44,965 nt of DNA from Candidatus Omnitrophota bacterium (GCA_029568995.1 JAKPYU010000499.1:1-44965); one strand, 5' to 3'. Shown: positions 7,984 through 17,057, counted from the first letter of the stretch. Numbers and translations are program-made. The notes: generated by a model from the letters alone, not told the origin.

Positions 7984-9113
7984 GTCGCGGTGAAGATCTG
8001 ATACCTCTCTTCGATAGTTGGAGGATGCGCATAGAGAACCTTATGAGGGAGCATCCACTTCAAATCATTAGCTGGGAAGCGACTCGTCGATGTAACCTCC
8101 ATTGCCTTCATTGCGGAACACCCTCAGAAGAGGTTGATCTTGCAGAAGAACTCACCACGGAAGAAATCATTGGAGCCTTTGACCAGATTGCTCGCGAATT
8201 TGATATGAGCAAATTTCGGCATATCAACATCACGGGAGGTGAACCCTTCGTTCGTAGCGATCTCCTCCCCGTTCTCCGCTCCATGTCGAGATGGCCTTTC
8301 TATCGAAACATCGACATCCAAACAAATGGTGTCTTTATCTCCAACAATCCCGACGTTCTCGGTGAATTGAGAGACGTTGGAGTCACGGGCTTGGGAATCA
8401 GCATCGACGGTTTTGAATCAACGCACGATGCACTGCGGGGGAGGCCGGGAACCTGGACTAAAGCCGTCAATGCCTCACGTCTCGCAGTCAAAGCCGGATA
8501 CGTGGTCACCGTATCCTTTGTCGCTCACTCTGGAAACATCCACGAGCTATCAGAATTCTATCGCTTCGTCACGGATGAGATTCAGCCAAGGGTCTTCCGC
8601 GTGGTGTTCGTTGATGACCAGGGACGTGCACAGGGCAATGCCGAATTCCTATTAACACCCGCGCAGGTCCGCGACGTGATCGAGTTTCTCAAAAGCGAGT
8701 ACGAACGGACTTGCCCCACTTATTCGAATCCATCCGCAACCATGGTGGAACTCGGATGTAGCGGCTGGCTGGGCACAGAACTTGAGGGGCGGGTTCGGCC
8801 ATTCATTTTCCACTGCATCGCTGGATTGAACAATCTCGGTATCCTTTACGACGGTAAACTTGCTTCATGCAATAATATCTCACGTGAATTTATTCAAGGA
8901 GATCTTCGGCATGATAATATCAAGGATATCTGGCAGAATCATTATCGACTCTTCCGTGAGGCGCACTGGCGGAATACAGGACCATGTCGGGGTTGCGAAG
9001 ATTGGCCTTATTGCCATGGAGGACCGATGCACATCCGCACGCACATGGGATCACCCCAGTGTCTTATTCCGGTAGTTGAGCAGATGATATCGCCCGAGCG
9101 AACCACAATATGA
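7980..9113 (+). CDS. Radical SAM/SPASM-domain enzyme
   Basis: 377 residues. The radical SAM iron-sulfur motif is CNLHCLHC (Cys38, Cys42, Cys45; CX3CX2C). It is followed by the GGEP motif in HINITGGEPFVRSDLL and by DIQTNGVFISN and LGISIDGFESTHDALRG, typical of the family. The C-terminal third has a SPASM-like auxiliary cluster region: GKLASC fits the Gx4C element, then CRGCEDWPYC fits CX2CX5C, with a final Cys near QCLIP. The usual CX3C cysteine after CX2CX5C is absent (CHGG instead), so cluster ligation may differ from canonical maturases. It overlaps both neighbours by 4 bases. SPASM enzymes mostly modify ribosomal peptides or protein side chains through a 5'-deoxyadenosyl radical. The overlapping peptide gene is the obvious candidate substrate. 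The family assignment is firm; the substrate is inferred. Confidence 0.92.
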   Translation: MSRGEDLIPLFDSWRMRIENLMREHPLQIISWEATRRCNLHCLHCGTPSEEVDLAEELTTEEIIGAFDQIAREFDMSKFRHINITGGEPFVRSDLLPVLRSMSRWPFYRNIDIQTNGVFISNNPDVLGELRDVGVTGLGISIDGFESTHDALRGRPGTWTKAVNASRLAVKAGYVVTVSFVAHSGNIHELSEFYRFVTDEIQPRVFRVVFVDDQGRAQGNAEFLLTPAQVRDVIEFLKSEYERTCPTYSNPSATMVELGCSGWLGTELEGRVRPFIFHCIAGLNNLGILYDGKLASCNNISREFIQGDLRHDNIKDIWQNHYRLFREAHWRNTGPCRGCEDWPYCHGGPMHIRTHMGSPQCLIPVVEQMISPERTTI

Positions 9114-11824
9114 CCATGCATGGCCGCACAGATTCTGCTATCCCATACTCATTCCAAACATATGAGTACGCCCATTATATGGTAGAGAATATTCAACAAG
9201 TTGCCCGGACCATTGGATCTGAGGAAGGAATAGCTTTCGATAATCTACGGGCCACTCTGCTCACTTACGATCCTCTTCTACAGGCATCATTTCACATCAC
9301 CCCCATCAAAAGCGGCTCTGTGCCTCTCCCCGGAACCGATTCCGAGTTCTTCCAGATCATAATCAATACGCTTTTCAGCGATATATTGCCCTGGACTGGC
9401 GGCGAACGCTCAATCTTAACTCCCGATGAAATCCGTACGCTTTATCTTTTTTCCCTTTCTTTGCCACACGTGATTGACTCACTAGAGTATCTGACGGATG
9501 CGACAACGGTGGCTGATCTCCTCGGATTCGCCAGACCGCTCTCATTGTCAGACAGATCCCGTCTCTTCCTTGTACTTCTTGAGAGTTTTGCAAAGCCAAA
9601 CCCGGAACTCATTCGTACGCTCTCCAAACGACCATCAGATCTCATGGCCGTTGTGTACACGCTTCTTTCAGCCATTCCACAATTTGATGATCTTTCCAAT
9701 GCCAAACTCAACAGAGGTCCCGATCACCCACGCCGAATTTCAAATGAAGAAAAGCTCCGCGCCCTCAAGAGTCAAGCCCACGAATTTAAAACGCTATCCG
9801 ATCCTCCATTTCGGTCCCGTCTTTTCCTCGTCCTAAGCCTCATTGAAAGCCTGCGTTGGGAAAACGGATCTTGGTTCTATATCATTCCCAACCTTTACAA
9901 ATACTTTCCTTCTGGAACATACAAACACACAATTGGTCTCAACCTACTCTGCCTGTATTTGAGCGGACCAGACATTTGCCGATTTCTTGAAACAGACGTA
10001 GTTGTTGGCTCCAGAACCAAGAGATCGCAGAAGGCCCATAAGACATTTTGCAGGAAACTCCTGGATCTTACTGCTCAATGGAGCGATTTCATTACTGAGT
10101 TAAAACAGCAGGAATGTTTACAACAGAACATGCTCTATAGCGAAGTACGCGAAGATATTGGACTCGCCTTGTGCCGATCATTGTTATCACACTTTGAACC
10201 GAAAGCACTTCATCTTTGGCGTCGTGAAAACGACTCATATCTACACTTTATGTGGACCCGCCAAGAAGGTCGGACATACGATCATACAGGCTCGCAAGAA
10301 CTCGCAGCTCACTCATTGCTTCTTTCTCCCTGGGGGCGATACGCCTTACGACAGGAAGTGTTATCACACATGGATTCTGAAATTGACCAGATATTTTCTT
10401 ATGATGGCGTGCGTATCACACGTAGTGAAATCCGCTTCCCTCTTCCGATTTCATCGCCAACGAACGATGCGGTCCTTATTCGGTTTCCGGAAGATATTAA
10501 TCCTAATATACTGCCCGCCTTTCAGCTTCGCAGCTTTGTCCTTCGATTTAGTAAACTGTTGTCACATATGCGGGTCGATGATCGCTTAGGTGACTGGTAT
10601 TGCAAGGCATTTGGTTCGTTGTACCATAAATTTGATGTCATTAGGCAAAGTAAGGAAAGCTATTCATCCTTAAGAGAGCATGAAATTCCATTCTTAGCTC
10701 AGATCATCACCGAGGTTCCCAATGCACAAAATTCTGCTGATCGGCTTCTAGTTGATCTTGGCATCGGCTATGGCCGTGTTGAGTCCAGACTATTTCCCCA
10801 CATTCCAATGGAGTGGAGAATACTCGGGGTCGATTTGTCGCAAATTCTTCTAAATGAAGCGAAGAATTCGATTTCTTCGGAGTACCTGGATCGGCTCACT
10901 TTGGAAAGGGCGGACCTGAGAAACCTCAATATTGCTTCTTACCGAGGCACATGCGATGTCGTTCTTCTCTTGTTCAGCACTTTCGGCTGCTTTCCCTCTT
11001 CCGATGAGAACGAGAAGCTATTTCGAGACGCATATGAGTTGCTAAAACCTGGAGGGATCATGGTGATTGAGCAATATAATCCTGCCCTTGAGAAACCGTG
11101 GCCAAGGGACCTGCGTTTTTCTGAGTCACAGATCCACACCACGTCATTGGTCAACACTGATACGGAATGGCATGAGCTGGAGGATGCTTCCGGACTAAAA
11201 CTCGTGATAACCCGGCAAATTGAAAAACACGATGCACATACACATTACTTTGGTCATTACTTCTACTTTATTCTCACAGATGGTGATGCTCGCATGGTGC
11301 AGTGTGACGCTTACAATTTGCATCTATATCATCGCGCATGGTTCACGGAACAAGCGGGGAAATTATGCCCTTCCCCCGCCAATTTCTCGACTTTTGGCGA
11401 TTTTTCAAGGAGAGAATATAATGAGATTCAATCGCCTTTACTGATCGTTCAACTTCAAAAGGATCTGTCCGGGATCAAATCTGACAGGATTGTAACAGAT
11501 GATATGAAAGAGAGAGCCATCACATATCTGAAGAACGCCAGTTCTCTCATTGCGAACGCGATTGAGGCCCGGAATAATCTCGGTAAGAGCAGTTATCCGT
11601 TTCTTTGTAGGCCTCCGATTGCGAATTTATTGAATTCCTTATCTGCTAAGAGAGATCTTCTTCATGAAGATGACCCTAACAACGTTTCGCGAGTCGTTTC
11701 CGTATCGAAGCAACGTTTTGATGAAATGGATCTTGCTGCTAGACGGGGTGGAGCAAAAAATTGGAAAAAGGACGCGCTGCTGGAGCGTGTTTTATCGGCA
11801 CTCAGCGAAATGTTGGACAAATGA
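9110..11824 (+). CDS. 904-residue protein with central class I methyltransferase domain
   Basis: The start overlaps the radical SAM stop (ATGA). Residues 1 to about 480 match no family I recognise; they are rich in helical, leucine-containing segments. A Rossmann-type SAM methyltransferase domain begins around residue 545, with motif I LLVDLGIGYGRVESRL. An acidic motif II lies in WRILGVDLSQILLNEA, motif IV-like sequence is CDVVLLLFSTFGCF, and post-motif LLKPGGIMVIEQYNP follows. Residues from about 780 on are again mostly helical with no known domain. The codon choice and base composition look AT-richer than the transporter genes downstream. It probably transfers a methyl group to the operon's product or to a peptide held by the large flanking domains. 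The domain call is solid; the role of the flanks is unknown. An alternative in-frame start lies two codons downstream. Confidence 0.85.
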   Translation: MTMHGRTDSAIPYSFQTYEYAHYMVENIQQVARTIGSEEGIAFDNLRATLLTYDPLLQASFHITPIKSGSVPLPGTDSEFFQIIINTLFSDILPWTGGERSILTPDEIRTLYLFSLSLPHVIDSLEYLTDATTVADLLGFARPLSLSDRSRLFLVLLESFAKPNPELIRTLSKRPSDLMAVVYTLLSAIPQFDDLSNAKLNRGPDHPRRISNEEKLRALKSQAHEFKTLSDPPFRSRLFLVLSLIESLRWENGSWFYIIPNLYKYFPSGTYKHTIGLNLLCLYLSGPDICRFLETDVVVGSRTKRSQKAHKTFCRKLLDLTAQWSDFITELKQQECLQQNMLYSEVREDIGLALCRSLLSHFEPKALHLWRRENDSYLHFMWTRQEGRTYDHTGSQELAAHSLLLSPWGRYALRQEVLSHMDSEIDQIFSYDGVRITRSEIRFPLPISSPTNDAVLIRFPEDINPNILPAFQLRSFVLRFSKLLSHMRVDDRLGDWYCKAFGSLYHKFDVIRQSKESYSSLREHEIPFLAQIITEVPNAQNSADRLLVDLGIGYGRVESRLFPHIPMEWRILGVDLSQILLNEAKNSISSEYLDRLTLERADLRNLNIASYRGTCDVVLLLFSTFGCFPSSDENEKLFRDAYELLKPGGIMVIEQYNPALEKPWPRDLRFSESQIHTTSLVNTDTEWHELEDASGLKLVITRQIEKHDAHTHYFGHYFYFILTDGDARMVQCDAYNLHLYHRAWFTEQAGKLCPSPANFSTFGDFSRREYNEIQSPLLIVQLQKDLSGIKSDRIVTDDMKERAITYLKNASSLIANAIEARNNLGKSSYPFLCRPPIANLLNSLSAKRDLLHEDDPNNVSRVVSVSKQRFDEMDLAARRGGAKNWKKDALLERVLSALSEMLDK

Positions 11825-11841
11825 GGATGGAGGATCAGAGA

Positions 11842-12369
11842 ATGCGTTCCAATGAGAGAGGTTTCGGATTCCTGGATGAGGTCTGGCTGAGCATTGTGAC
11901 GTCCGTTGTGACAGCCTTACTTGTCAATATCTTGACAGGTTTCACATTCGGTACGCTACCTATCGTCCAGGTCATAGTGATTTCCGTCACTTGCATCATG
12001 ATAGGTCTGCATGCTGGGAAGAGATCCGAAACGTTAGCGGCTATCGATAAGCGTATTGAAATTGAGGGGCTGTCGCGAGAGGACAACGCTGGCAAGATAT
12101 CTGCTGTTGTGAGAGAAGAATGGGAGCATCGCGGGACTTTTCTGAAATTTACTCTGGGAGTCACTTTCATACTCATAGCAGCCTCGGTCATACTTCTATT
12201 CTATCAGGGATTCACGAACCGGAGGCGAATGGAATCAGAGATTCTGTTCCGTCGTGAGATGATAGAGCAGATTGCGGAGATAAGAGCAGCAATGGCCATG
12301 AGTGAGAATGTCATAAAGAATCAGGATTTGGAGCAAGTGGGTTCATGTCTCAGAGGGATAAGTGAATGA
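11842..12369 (+). CDS. Small membrane protein with three predicted transmembrane helices
   Basis: 175 residues and no family recognised. Hydrophobic segments are visible at about residues 13-34 (WLSIVTSVVTALLVNILTGF), 39-57 (VQVIVISVTCIMIGL) and 110-130 (FTLGVTFILIAASVILLFYQ). A charged cytoplasmic-type stretch lies between helices two and three, and a polar helical tail follows. I chose the ATG at 11842 because GGAGG sits 8 bases upstream. An in-frame ATG at 11821 would overlap the preceding gene in the ATGA style used elsewhere in this operon and is the alternative. It overlaps the livH-like gene downstream. A role as accessory subunit or anchor for the modified product or the maturation enzymes is speculative. 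Confidence 0.75.
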   Translation: MRSNERGFGFLDEVWLSIVTSVVTALLVNILTGFTFGTLPIVQVIVISVTCIMIGLHAGKRSETLAAIDKRIEIEGLSREDNAGKISAVVREEWEHRGTFLKFTLGVTFILIAASVILLFYQGFTNRRRMESEILFRREMIEQIAEIRAAMAMSENVIKNQDLEQVGSCLRGISE

Positions 12370-13241
12370 CTCAGGTCCTCTCCAACATGCTGTATTCGGC
12401 GTGCACAATTTGTCTCGTTGGGATAAGCTTTTCGTTCATTTTTTCCGCAGCCAAGTTTTTCCACTTTGCCCATGCTGGGCTCATTGCATCTGGTGCGTAT
12501 GCCTATTTAGTGTTTTCTCAGTGGTGCTCTCTTCCAGTGTATGTTTCTGTCCCGCTTGCACTTGCGGCAAGCGCTGGGCTTGGGTTGTCTCTGGATCTAG
12601 CCATATATCGCCCGATGCGAAATTGTGGTGCATCTCCTTTGATTCTACTTCTGGCCTCTCTCGGTTTGTATATCCTTCTCCAAAATGGGATTTCAATGGT
12701 ATTTGGCGATGATACTAAGGTCATCTCCAATTCTGACGTAACGCCCGCATTCCTCATTTTTGGTGCAAGAGTCACTGGCGTTCAATTGACAGTGATGGCT
12801 GTTGCCATTGCTGTGCTATTTATCAAGGTCTTTTTTTTGGATAGAACAAAGAACGGTTTAGCCTTGAGGGCTGTCGCAGACAGCCCCGAACTTGCGAGGT
12901 TATCTGGAATTAATTTTGACAAAACCATGGGGATTGCGTTTTGCCTGGGATCATTTCTGGCAAGCACAATCGGACTCCTCCAAGCCTTCGACGTAGGCAT
13001 GACGCCCACAATGGGTTTGCCCACGTTGTTGCTTGGTGTCGTGGCCGTTGTAATCGGTGGAGATGGCAAGATACTCGGCGTGGCGGTTGCCTCATTGTTC
13101 CTTGCTTTTGTGCAACATGTGGCGGGGTGGCAGTTCGGAGCGCAATGGCAGGAGACAACTGCTTTCCTGTTACTGCTGGCCTTTCTGCTATGCCGCCCCC
13201 AGGGAGTGTTTGGCAAGAGACTGGCAAAGACATCTGTATAA
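12366..13241 (+). CDS. livH: HAAT-type ABC transporter permease (LivH-like)
   Basis: 291 residues, the usual length of LivH. It is a polytopic inner-membrane permease: the N-terminal GISFSFIFSAAKFFHFAHAG motif marks LivH, GLALRAVADSPELARLSGI is the cytoplasmic coupling region that contacts the ATPases, and VVAVVIGGDGKILGVAVASL follows near the end. AGAGGG lies upstream of the ATG, which overlaps the preceding stop by 4 bases. It should pair with the LivM-like permease at 14216-15103. A methyltransferase gene sits between the two, which is unusual because livH and livM are normally adjacent. Confidence 0.92.
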   Translation: MTQVLSNMLYSACTICLVGISFSFIFSAAKFFHFAHAGLIASGAYAYLVFSQWCSLPVYVSVPLALAASAGLGLSLDLAIYRPMRNCGASPLILLLASLGLYILLQNGISMVFGDDTKVISNSDVTPAFLIFGARVTGVQLTVMAVAIAVLFIKVFFLDRTKNGLALRAVADSPELARLSGINFDKTMGIAFCLGSFLASTIGLLQAFDVGMTPTMGLPTLLLGVVAVVIGGDGKILGVAVASLFLAFVQHVAGWQFGAQWQETTAFLLLLAFLLCRPQGVFGKRLAKTSV

Positions 13242-13260
13242 CAATGGAAAGGAGAATAAG

Positions 13261-14181
13261 ATGGACGCGAGGTATGACGAGTATAGTAGAGCTGTTGCTG
13301 AAACAAAGGTATTTTATGACAAATTCGCTCTGTACTACGATGAATTTGTGCCGCCGAAGGAGAGTCGCACTGATCGAGTCGATAGTCTCGTCGCTTACAT
13401 AAAGAAGAAGACGAGTTGTTCGAATGAAAGGCTTCGCTTACTTGAACTTGGTTGCGGCACAGGTTCATACACTATACCGTTGGTGCAAAGTGGCCATGAC
13501 GTAATTGGTGTTGATATCAGCGATGGGATGCGCGAAATCGGGATTAAGAAAATGGAAGGACGATTCCCACCCGATTTTGAGTACATAACGTCAGATTGGT
13601 TATCTGCACTTCAAAAATGGAGGAATGAGTTTGATTGTATTCTTTGTATCGGGAATTCCTTGAGTCACAATCCGCCTTCCATTCTGCCCACATTGTTCTC
13701 GGACATATTCAATGCTTTAAAGCCCGGAGGACTATTGATACTGAATGGTCGCCGTATCGAACGAGAACTGGATATGATCGATGGTGTGGACACAAGCCAA
13801 GGCGAGACCTGTCGCTCCGGCGGTCCTGCACGTGTTCAGGGAAAAGAACTACAGATTGTGCTAAGGTTTATGTTTATGACAAAAGTTGCCCATCTGCAGG
13901 AAGAGAAGACGGCAATCACATTCTATACTTACGATAATTACGAGAGGGATGGACGTCGCTTCGTATGTCATCGAATGCTTTTGGATGATTCGAGAACAGT
14001 CGAAAGCAACTCCATACCGTACGATAGCTGGGCGACGAAGACATATTTCATATTCGAAGATCAGTTGATCAGAGTTCTTGAGGGGGCGGGTTTTTCTGGA
14101 GTAAGAGAAGAGAGTCCAGATGAGAACCACTTTAGGATGGAAAAGAATTGGTACGTTGTCGCTGAGAAGCCGATTGCCTGA
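13261..14181 (+). CDS. Class I SAM-dependent methyltransferase
   Basis: 306 residues, cytosolic. The N-terminal FYDKFALYYDEFVPPKES resembles the cap of small-molecule methyltransferases (glycine/sarcosine-type and related). Motif I is LLELGCGTGSYTIPL (residues about 60-74), motif II ends in VIGVDISDGM, and the post-region is NALKPGGLLILNGR. The tail has the usual YFIFEDQLIRVLEGAGFSGV fold element. AAGGAG precedes the ATG at 13261. It lies between the two permease genes on the same strand, so it belongs to the operon. The second methyltransferase in the cluster (see 9110-11824) does not look like a close paralogue by motif. The substrate is unknown; an amino acid or small amine would fit the family style, and the operon product is the contextual guess. 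Confidence 0.9.
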   Translation: MDARYDEYSRAVAETKVFYDKFALYYDEFVPPKESRTDRVDSLVAYIKKKTSCSNERLRLLELGCGTGSYTIPLVQSGHDVIGVDISDGMREIGIKKMEGRFPPDFEYITSDWLSALQKWRNEFDCILCIGNSLSHNPPSILPTLFSDIFNALKPGGLLILNGRRIERELDMIDGVDTSQGETCRSGGPARVQGKELQIVLRFMFMTKVAHLQEEKTAITFYTYDNYERDGRRFVCHRMLLDDSRTVESNSIPYDSWATKTYFIFEDQLIRVLEGAGFSGVREESPDENHFRMEKNWYVVAEKPIA

Positions 14182-14215
14182 ATAGTTTCGATGCCAATCA
14201 AGCGTATAGGGCAAG

Positions 14216-15103
14216 ATGGAGTATTTGCTACACATACTGATCCTAATTGGGATTTACACAATCCTATCGGTATCGCTCAACCTGATCGCAGGCTACACGG
14301 GATTGATTTCCATTGCGCACGCGGCTTTTTACGGTGTGGGAGCGTACGTCGCTGCTCTCATGGCGCTTAAACTCAACAGTCCTTTCTTGACGAACATCGC
14401 TTCCGCCGTTGTTCTCTGCGGTCTGCTTGGCGCGTTGGTAGGCATACCATCGCTGCGTATTCGCGACGATTATTTTGTGATTGCCACTTTCGCCTTCCAG
14501 GTTATCACATTCAGTATCCTGAACAACTGGGTTTCCTTCACCGGTGGCCCCATGGGATTGCCGGGTATCCCACAACCGACAATCCTTGGGCTGAAAGTGT
14601 CATCGCACCTTGGCTTTCTCCTTCTTGTGGGCGTGTTATGCATACTGACGATGTGGATCACCAGTCGGATTGTTCGCTCACCCTTCGGTCGGGTCCTGAA
14701 GGCAATTCGAGAGGATGAAGTCTTCGCTCAGTCTGCCGGAAAAAATGTTGCGAGCTACAAGGTTCTCGTTTTTGTTATCGGTGCGGGAATGGCAGCCATG
14801 GCTGGAGTAATGTACGCATACTACATCAGCTTCATTGATCCAACCAGTTTCACTGTGATGGAATCGATCTTCATTATCTCCATCGTCATCGTTGGCGGCG
14901 CGGGCAGTATGTGGGGACCTGTTGCAGGAGCGATTCTGCTTGTCGTCCTGCCTGAATTCTTGCGGTTTATTGGCCTTCCGAGCTTCGTTGCCGCGAATCT
15001 CCGACAAATCATCTACGGAGGTTTACTGGTAGCGTTCATGATGTGGCGGCCTAAAGGATTGCTGGGCGAGTACGCCTTTCGTAGCGGGGAGACGCGGAAA
15101 TGA
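14216..15103 (+). CDS. livM: HAAT-type ABC transporter permease (LivM-like)
   Basis: 295 residues, at the short end for LivM. Family signatures are SVSLNLIAGYTGLISIAHAA near the N-terminus and LRIRDDYFVIATFAFQ. Later come LKAIREDEVFAQSAGKN, the EAA-like coupling loop for the ATPases, and GGAGSMWGPVAGAILLVVLP towards the end. It is polytopic, with about eight hydrophobic segments. The start ATG at 14216 follows a modest AGGGCAAG. It overlaps the LivG gene by 4 bases (ATGA), so the two are translationally coupled. It completes the membrane pore with the LivH-like protein. Confidence 0.93.
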   Translation: MEYLLHILILIGIYTILSVSLNLIAGYTGLISIAHAAFYGVGAYVAALMALKLNSPFLTNIASAVVLCGLLGALVGIPSLRIRDDYFVIATFAFQVITFSILNNWVSFTGGPMGLPGIPQPTILGLKVSSHLGFLLLVGVLCILTMWITSRIVRSPFGRVLKAIREDEVFAQSAGKNVASYKVLVFVIGAGMAAMAGVMYAYYISFIDPTSFTVMESIFIISIVIVGGAGSMWGPVAGAILLVVLPEFLRFIGLPSFVAANLRQIIYGGLLVAFMMWRPKGLLGEYAFRSGETRK

Positions 15104-15858
15104 GCGCCGACCTGCTGGAGGTACATAAGCTGGAGAAGAACTACGACGGTGTCAAAGCCCTCGCTGACTTCTCTTGCTCCGTACGGCATGGGGAAATTCT
15201 TGGACTCATCGGCCCGAACGGCGCGGGAAAGACGACATTCTTCAATGTCGCTAGTGGTTTCATCGCTCCGGATAGCGGGGGAATCGTCTTCAAAGGCACA
15301 AACATCACGCACCTTCCCCCTCATCGGATCGCAAACCTGGGAATCAGCCGGACATTCCAGAATCTCCGCCTTATCCGGCAGATAAGCGTCCTCGACAACG
15401 TCCTACTGTGTTTCCAGGATCAGCCAGGTGAAAAACTGCGAAACGTTTTCTTCAACTGGCGGCAAAGTCGAAGACAAGAGAGCGAGAACCGACAAGAAGC
15501 CTATGCTCTCCTTGAAGAGGCCGGTCTGCTGAATAAGGCCGGTGATCCGGCAGAGGAACTCTCGTATGGGCAGCAGAAACTCCTGAGCCTTGTATGCTGC
15601 CTTGCTGCAAAGTCTGATTTGCTTTTGCTTGACGAGCCTGTTGCTGGAATAGCTCCTGAGATGACCGAGCGAATCCTCGAAACCATTCGTGGACTACCTC
15701 CCAAAGGTAAGTCGGTGGTCTTGATTGAGCATAACCTCGACGCTGTGATGCAGATCTGTGACCGCGTCATATTCATGGATGCGGGAGCCAAGGTCAGCGA
15801 GGGTACCCCCGAGGAGGTCCGGAACGACCCTAAGGTCATCGAGGCATACATAGACTGA
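15100..15858 (+). CDS. livG: HAAT-type ABC transporter ATP-binding protein (LivG-like)
   Basis: 252 residues. It is an ABC ATPase with Walker A GPNGAGKTTFF (about residues 38-48), signature LSYGQQKLLSL, Walker B LLLLDEPVAGI and switch His in VVLIEHNLDAVM. The LivG-specific GISRTFQNLRLIRQ Q-loop region is present. The ATG at 15100 overlaps the livM stop, with GGGGAG upstream. It powers import together with the LivF-like subunit 8 bases downstream. The length is typical. Confidence 0.95.
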   Translation: MSADLLEVHKLEKNYDGVKALADFSCSVRHGEILGLIGPNGAGKTTFFNVASGFIAPDSGGIVFKGTNITHLPPHRIANLGISRTFQNLRLIRQISVLDNVLLCFQDQPGEKLRNVFFNWRQSRRQESENRQEAYALLEEAGLLNKAGDPAEELSYGQQKLLSLVCCLAAKSDLLLLDEPVAGIAPEMTERILETIRGLPPKGKSVVLIEHNLDAVMQICDRVIFMDAGAKVSEGTPEEVRNDPKVIEAYID

Positions 15859-15866
15859 GGATCGGG

Positions 15867-16568
15867 ATGCTGGAGATCAGGGAACTCGAAGCAGGATACG
15901 GCAAGAAACAGGTGCTTTTCGGCTTGTCCATGGACGTCCATGAGGGCGAAATCGTTGCGCTTATCGGGCCGAATGGTGCGGGCAAGTCAACCGTGCTGAA
16001 AACCGTCTGCGGTCTGATCCCGGCGTGGAAAGGTGAGATCCGCTTTAAGGGTTCGCACATCAATGGTGCCAAACCGGCGCAAAACGTCGCTCGGGGTATT
16101 GCGTTCGCGCCCCAGGGAAGCCGGGTGTTTCATGATCTGACGGTCATGGAGAACCTTGAGATCGGTGGATTTCAACTACCCCACAAAGTAATGAGGGTTC
16201 GGATTGAGCATGTCCTGGAATCCTTTCCCGCACTTAAAGAACGGACACGACAAGATGCAGGCAGGCTCTCCGGCGGTGAACAACAGATGTTGGCCCTGGC
16301 CCGTGCCCTTATCCCGGAACCGAAGATCCTGATGCTCGATGAACCGTCCCTCGGCTTGTCACCCAATCTCGTTCGGAGTGTGTTCGAAAAAATCATTGAG
16401 ATAAACCGTGAGAACGGGGTAAGCGTCCTTATCGTCGAGCAGAAGGTGCGCGAGGTCCTCGATATCTGCAACCGGGTTTACTCGTTGAAACTCGGAAAGG
16501 TAGTATTCGAAGGAGTCCCGGACACGCTGAAACAAGATAAGGCCAAACTGAAGCAACTTTTCCTTTGA
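15867..16568 (+). CDS. livF: HAAT-type ABC transporter ATP-binding protein (LivF-like)
   Basis: 233 residues, the standard LivF length. Walker A is GPNGAGKSTVLK, the Q-loop region is GIAFAPQGSRVFHDLTVMEN (diagnostic of LivF), the signature is LSGGEQQMLALAR and Walker B is ILMLDEPSLGLSP. GAGGATCGGG precedes the ATG at 15867. It is the last gene of the operon; a 489-base gap follows. No clear hairpin terminator could be seen directly after its stop. Confidence 0.95.
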   Translation: MLEIRELEAGYGKKQVLFGLSMDVHEGEIVALIGPNGAGKSTVLKTVCGLIPAWKGEIRFKGSHINGAKPAQNVARGIAFAPQGSRVFHDLTVMENLEIGGFQLPHKVMRVRIEHVLESFPALKERTRQDAGRLSGGEQQMLALARALIPEPKILMLDEPSLGLSPNLVRSVFEKIIEINRENGVSVLIVEQKVREVLDICNRVYSLKLGKVVFEGVPDTLKQDKAKLKQLFL

Positions 16569-17057
16569 TTATTGGTGCATTCTTGTGCTCTGGCGGATCT
16601 TTTGTGCTCTTGATATGAACCCTCCACGCGAGACGGACTGCGATTCTGCCACCGTCAACGTCACCTCCAATCCCATCATGACAAGCCATCTGCCGGATGG
16701 AATTCGCCTTACGTTGCTCTCGATGGGATAACATTTTCATTATGCGAAAACAAATCACGATCAGGGGCTTGACAGACCGTCAGTGTCTGGCGGAAGATGT
16801 CCCTGTTGATTATTGATATTCTCTGGGACCGCTTTCTCAGAGGGATTCTTTCCTGCCTCTCCGTCCCTGTACGCACGTCGTTCGTATCGACGCAAATCAT
16901 GTTCCCCAAACCACTCTTGCGGATGAGTTCGGTTTGCAGGAAATCGATTATATCGGAATCCGAAGTTGGGAGACCGAAGTCGAGTTTGAGCAAAACGAGT
17001 TGCCGGTTCTGTCTCGGTCTGTGAAGTCCGAAGAACGGAAAGGAAGAGCTGGGAGTC
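16569..17057. other. Intergenic region between LivF and the giant secreted protein
   Basis: 489 bases without a convincing gene. Short open frames exist on both strands, but none shows a recognisable family or a good ribosome site. TTGACA occurs near 16769, with no good -10 partner at the right distance. The end (GGAAAGGAAGAGCTGGGAGTC) provides the ribosome site for the gene at 17058. Confidence 0.5.
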
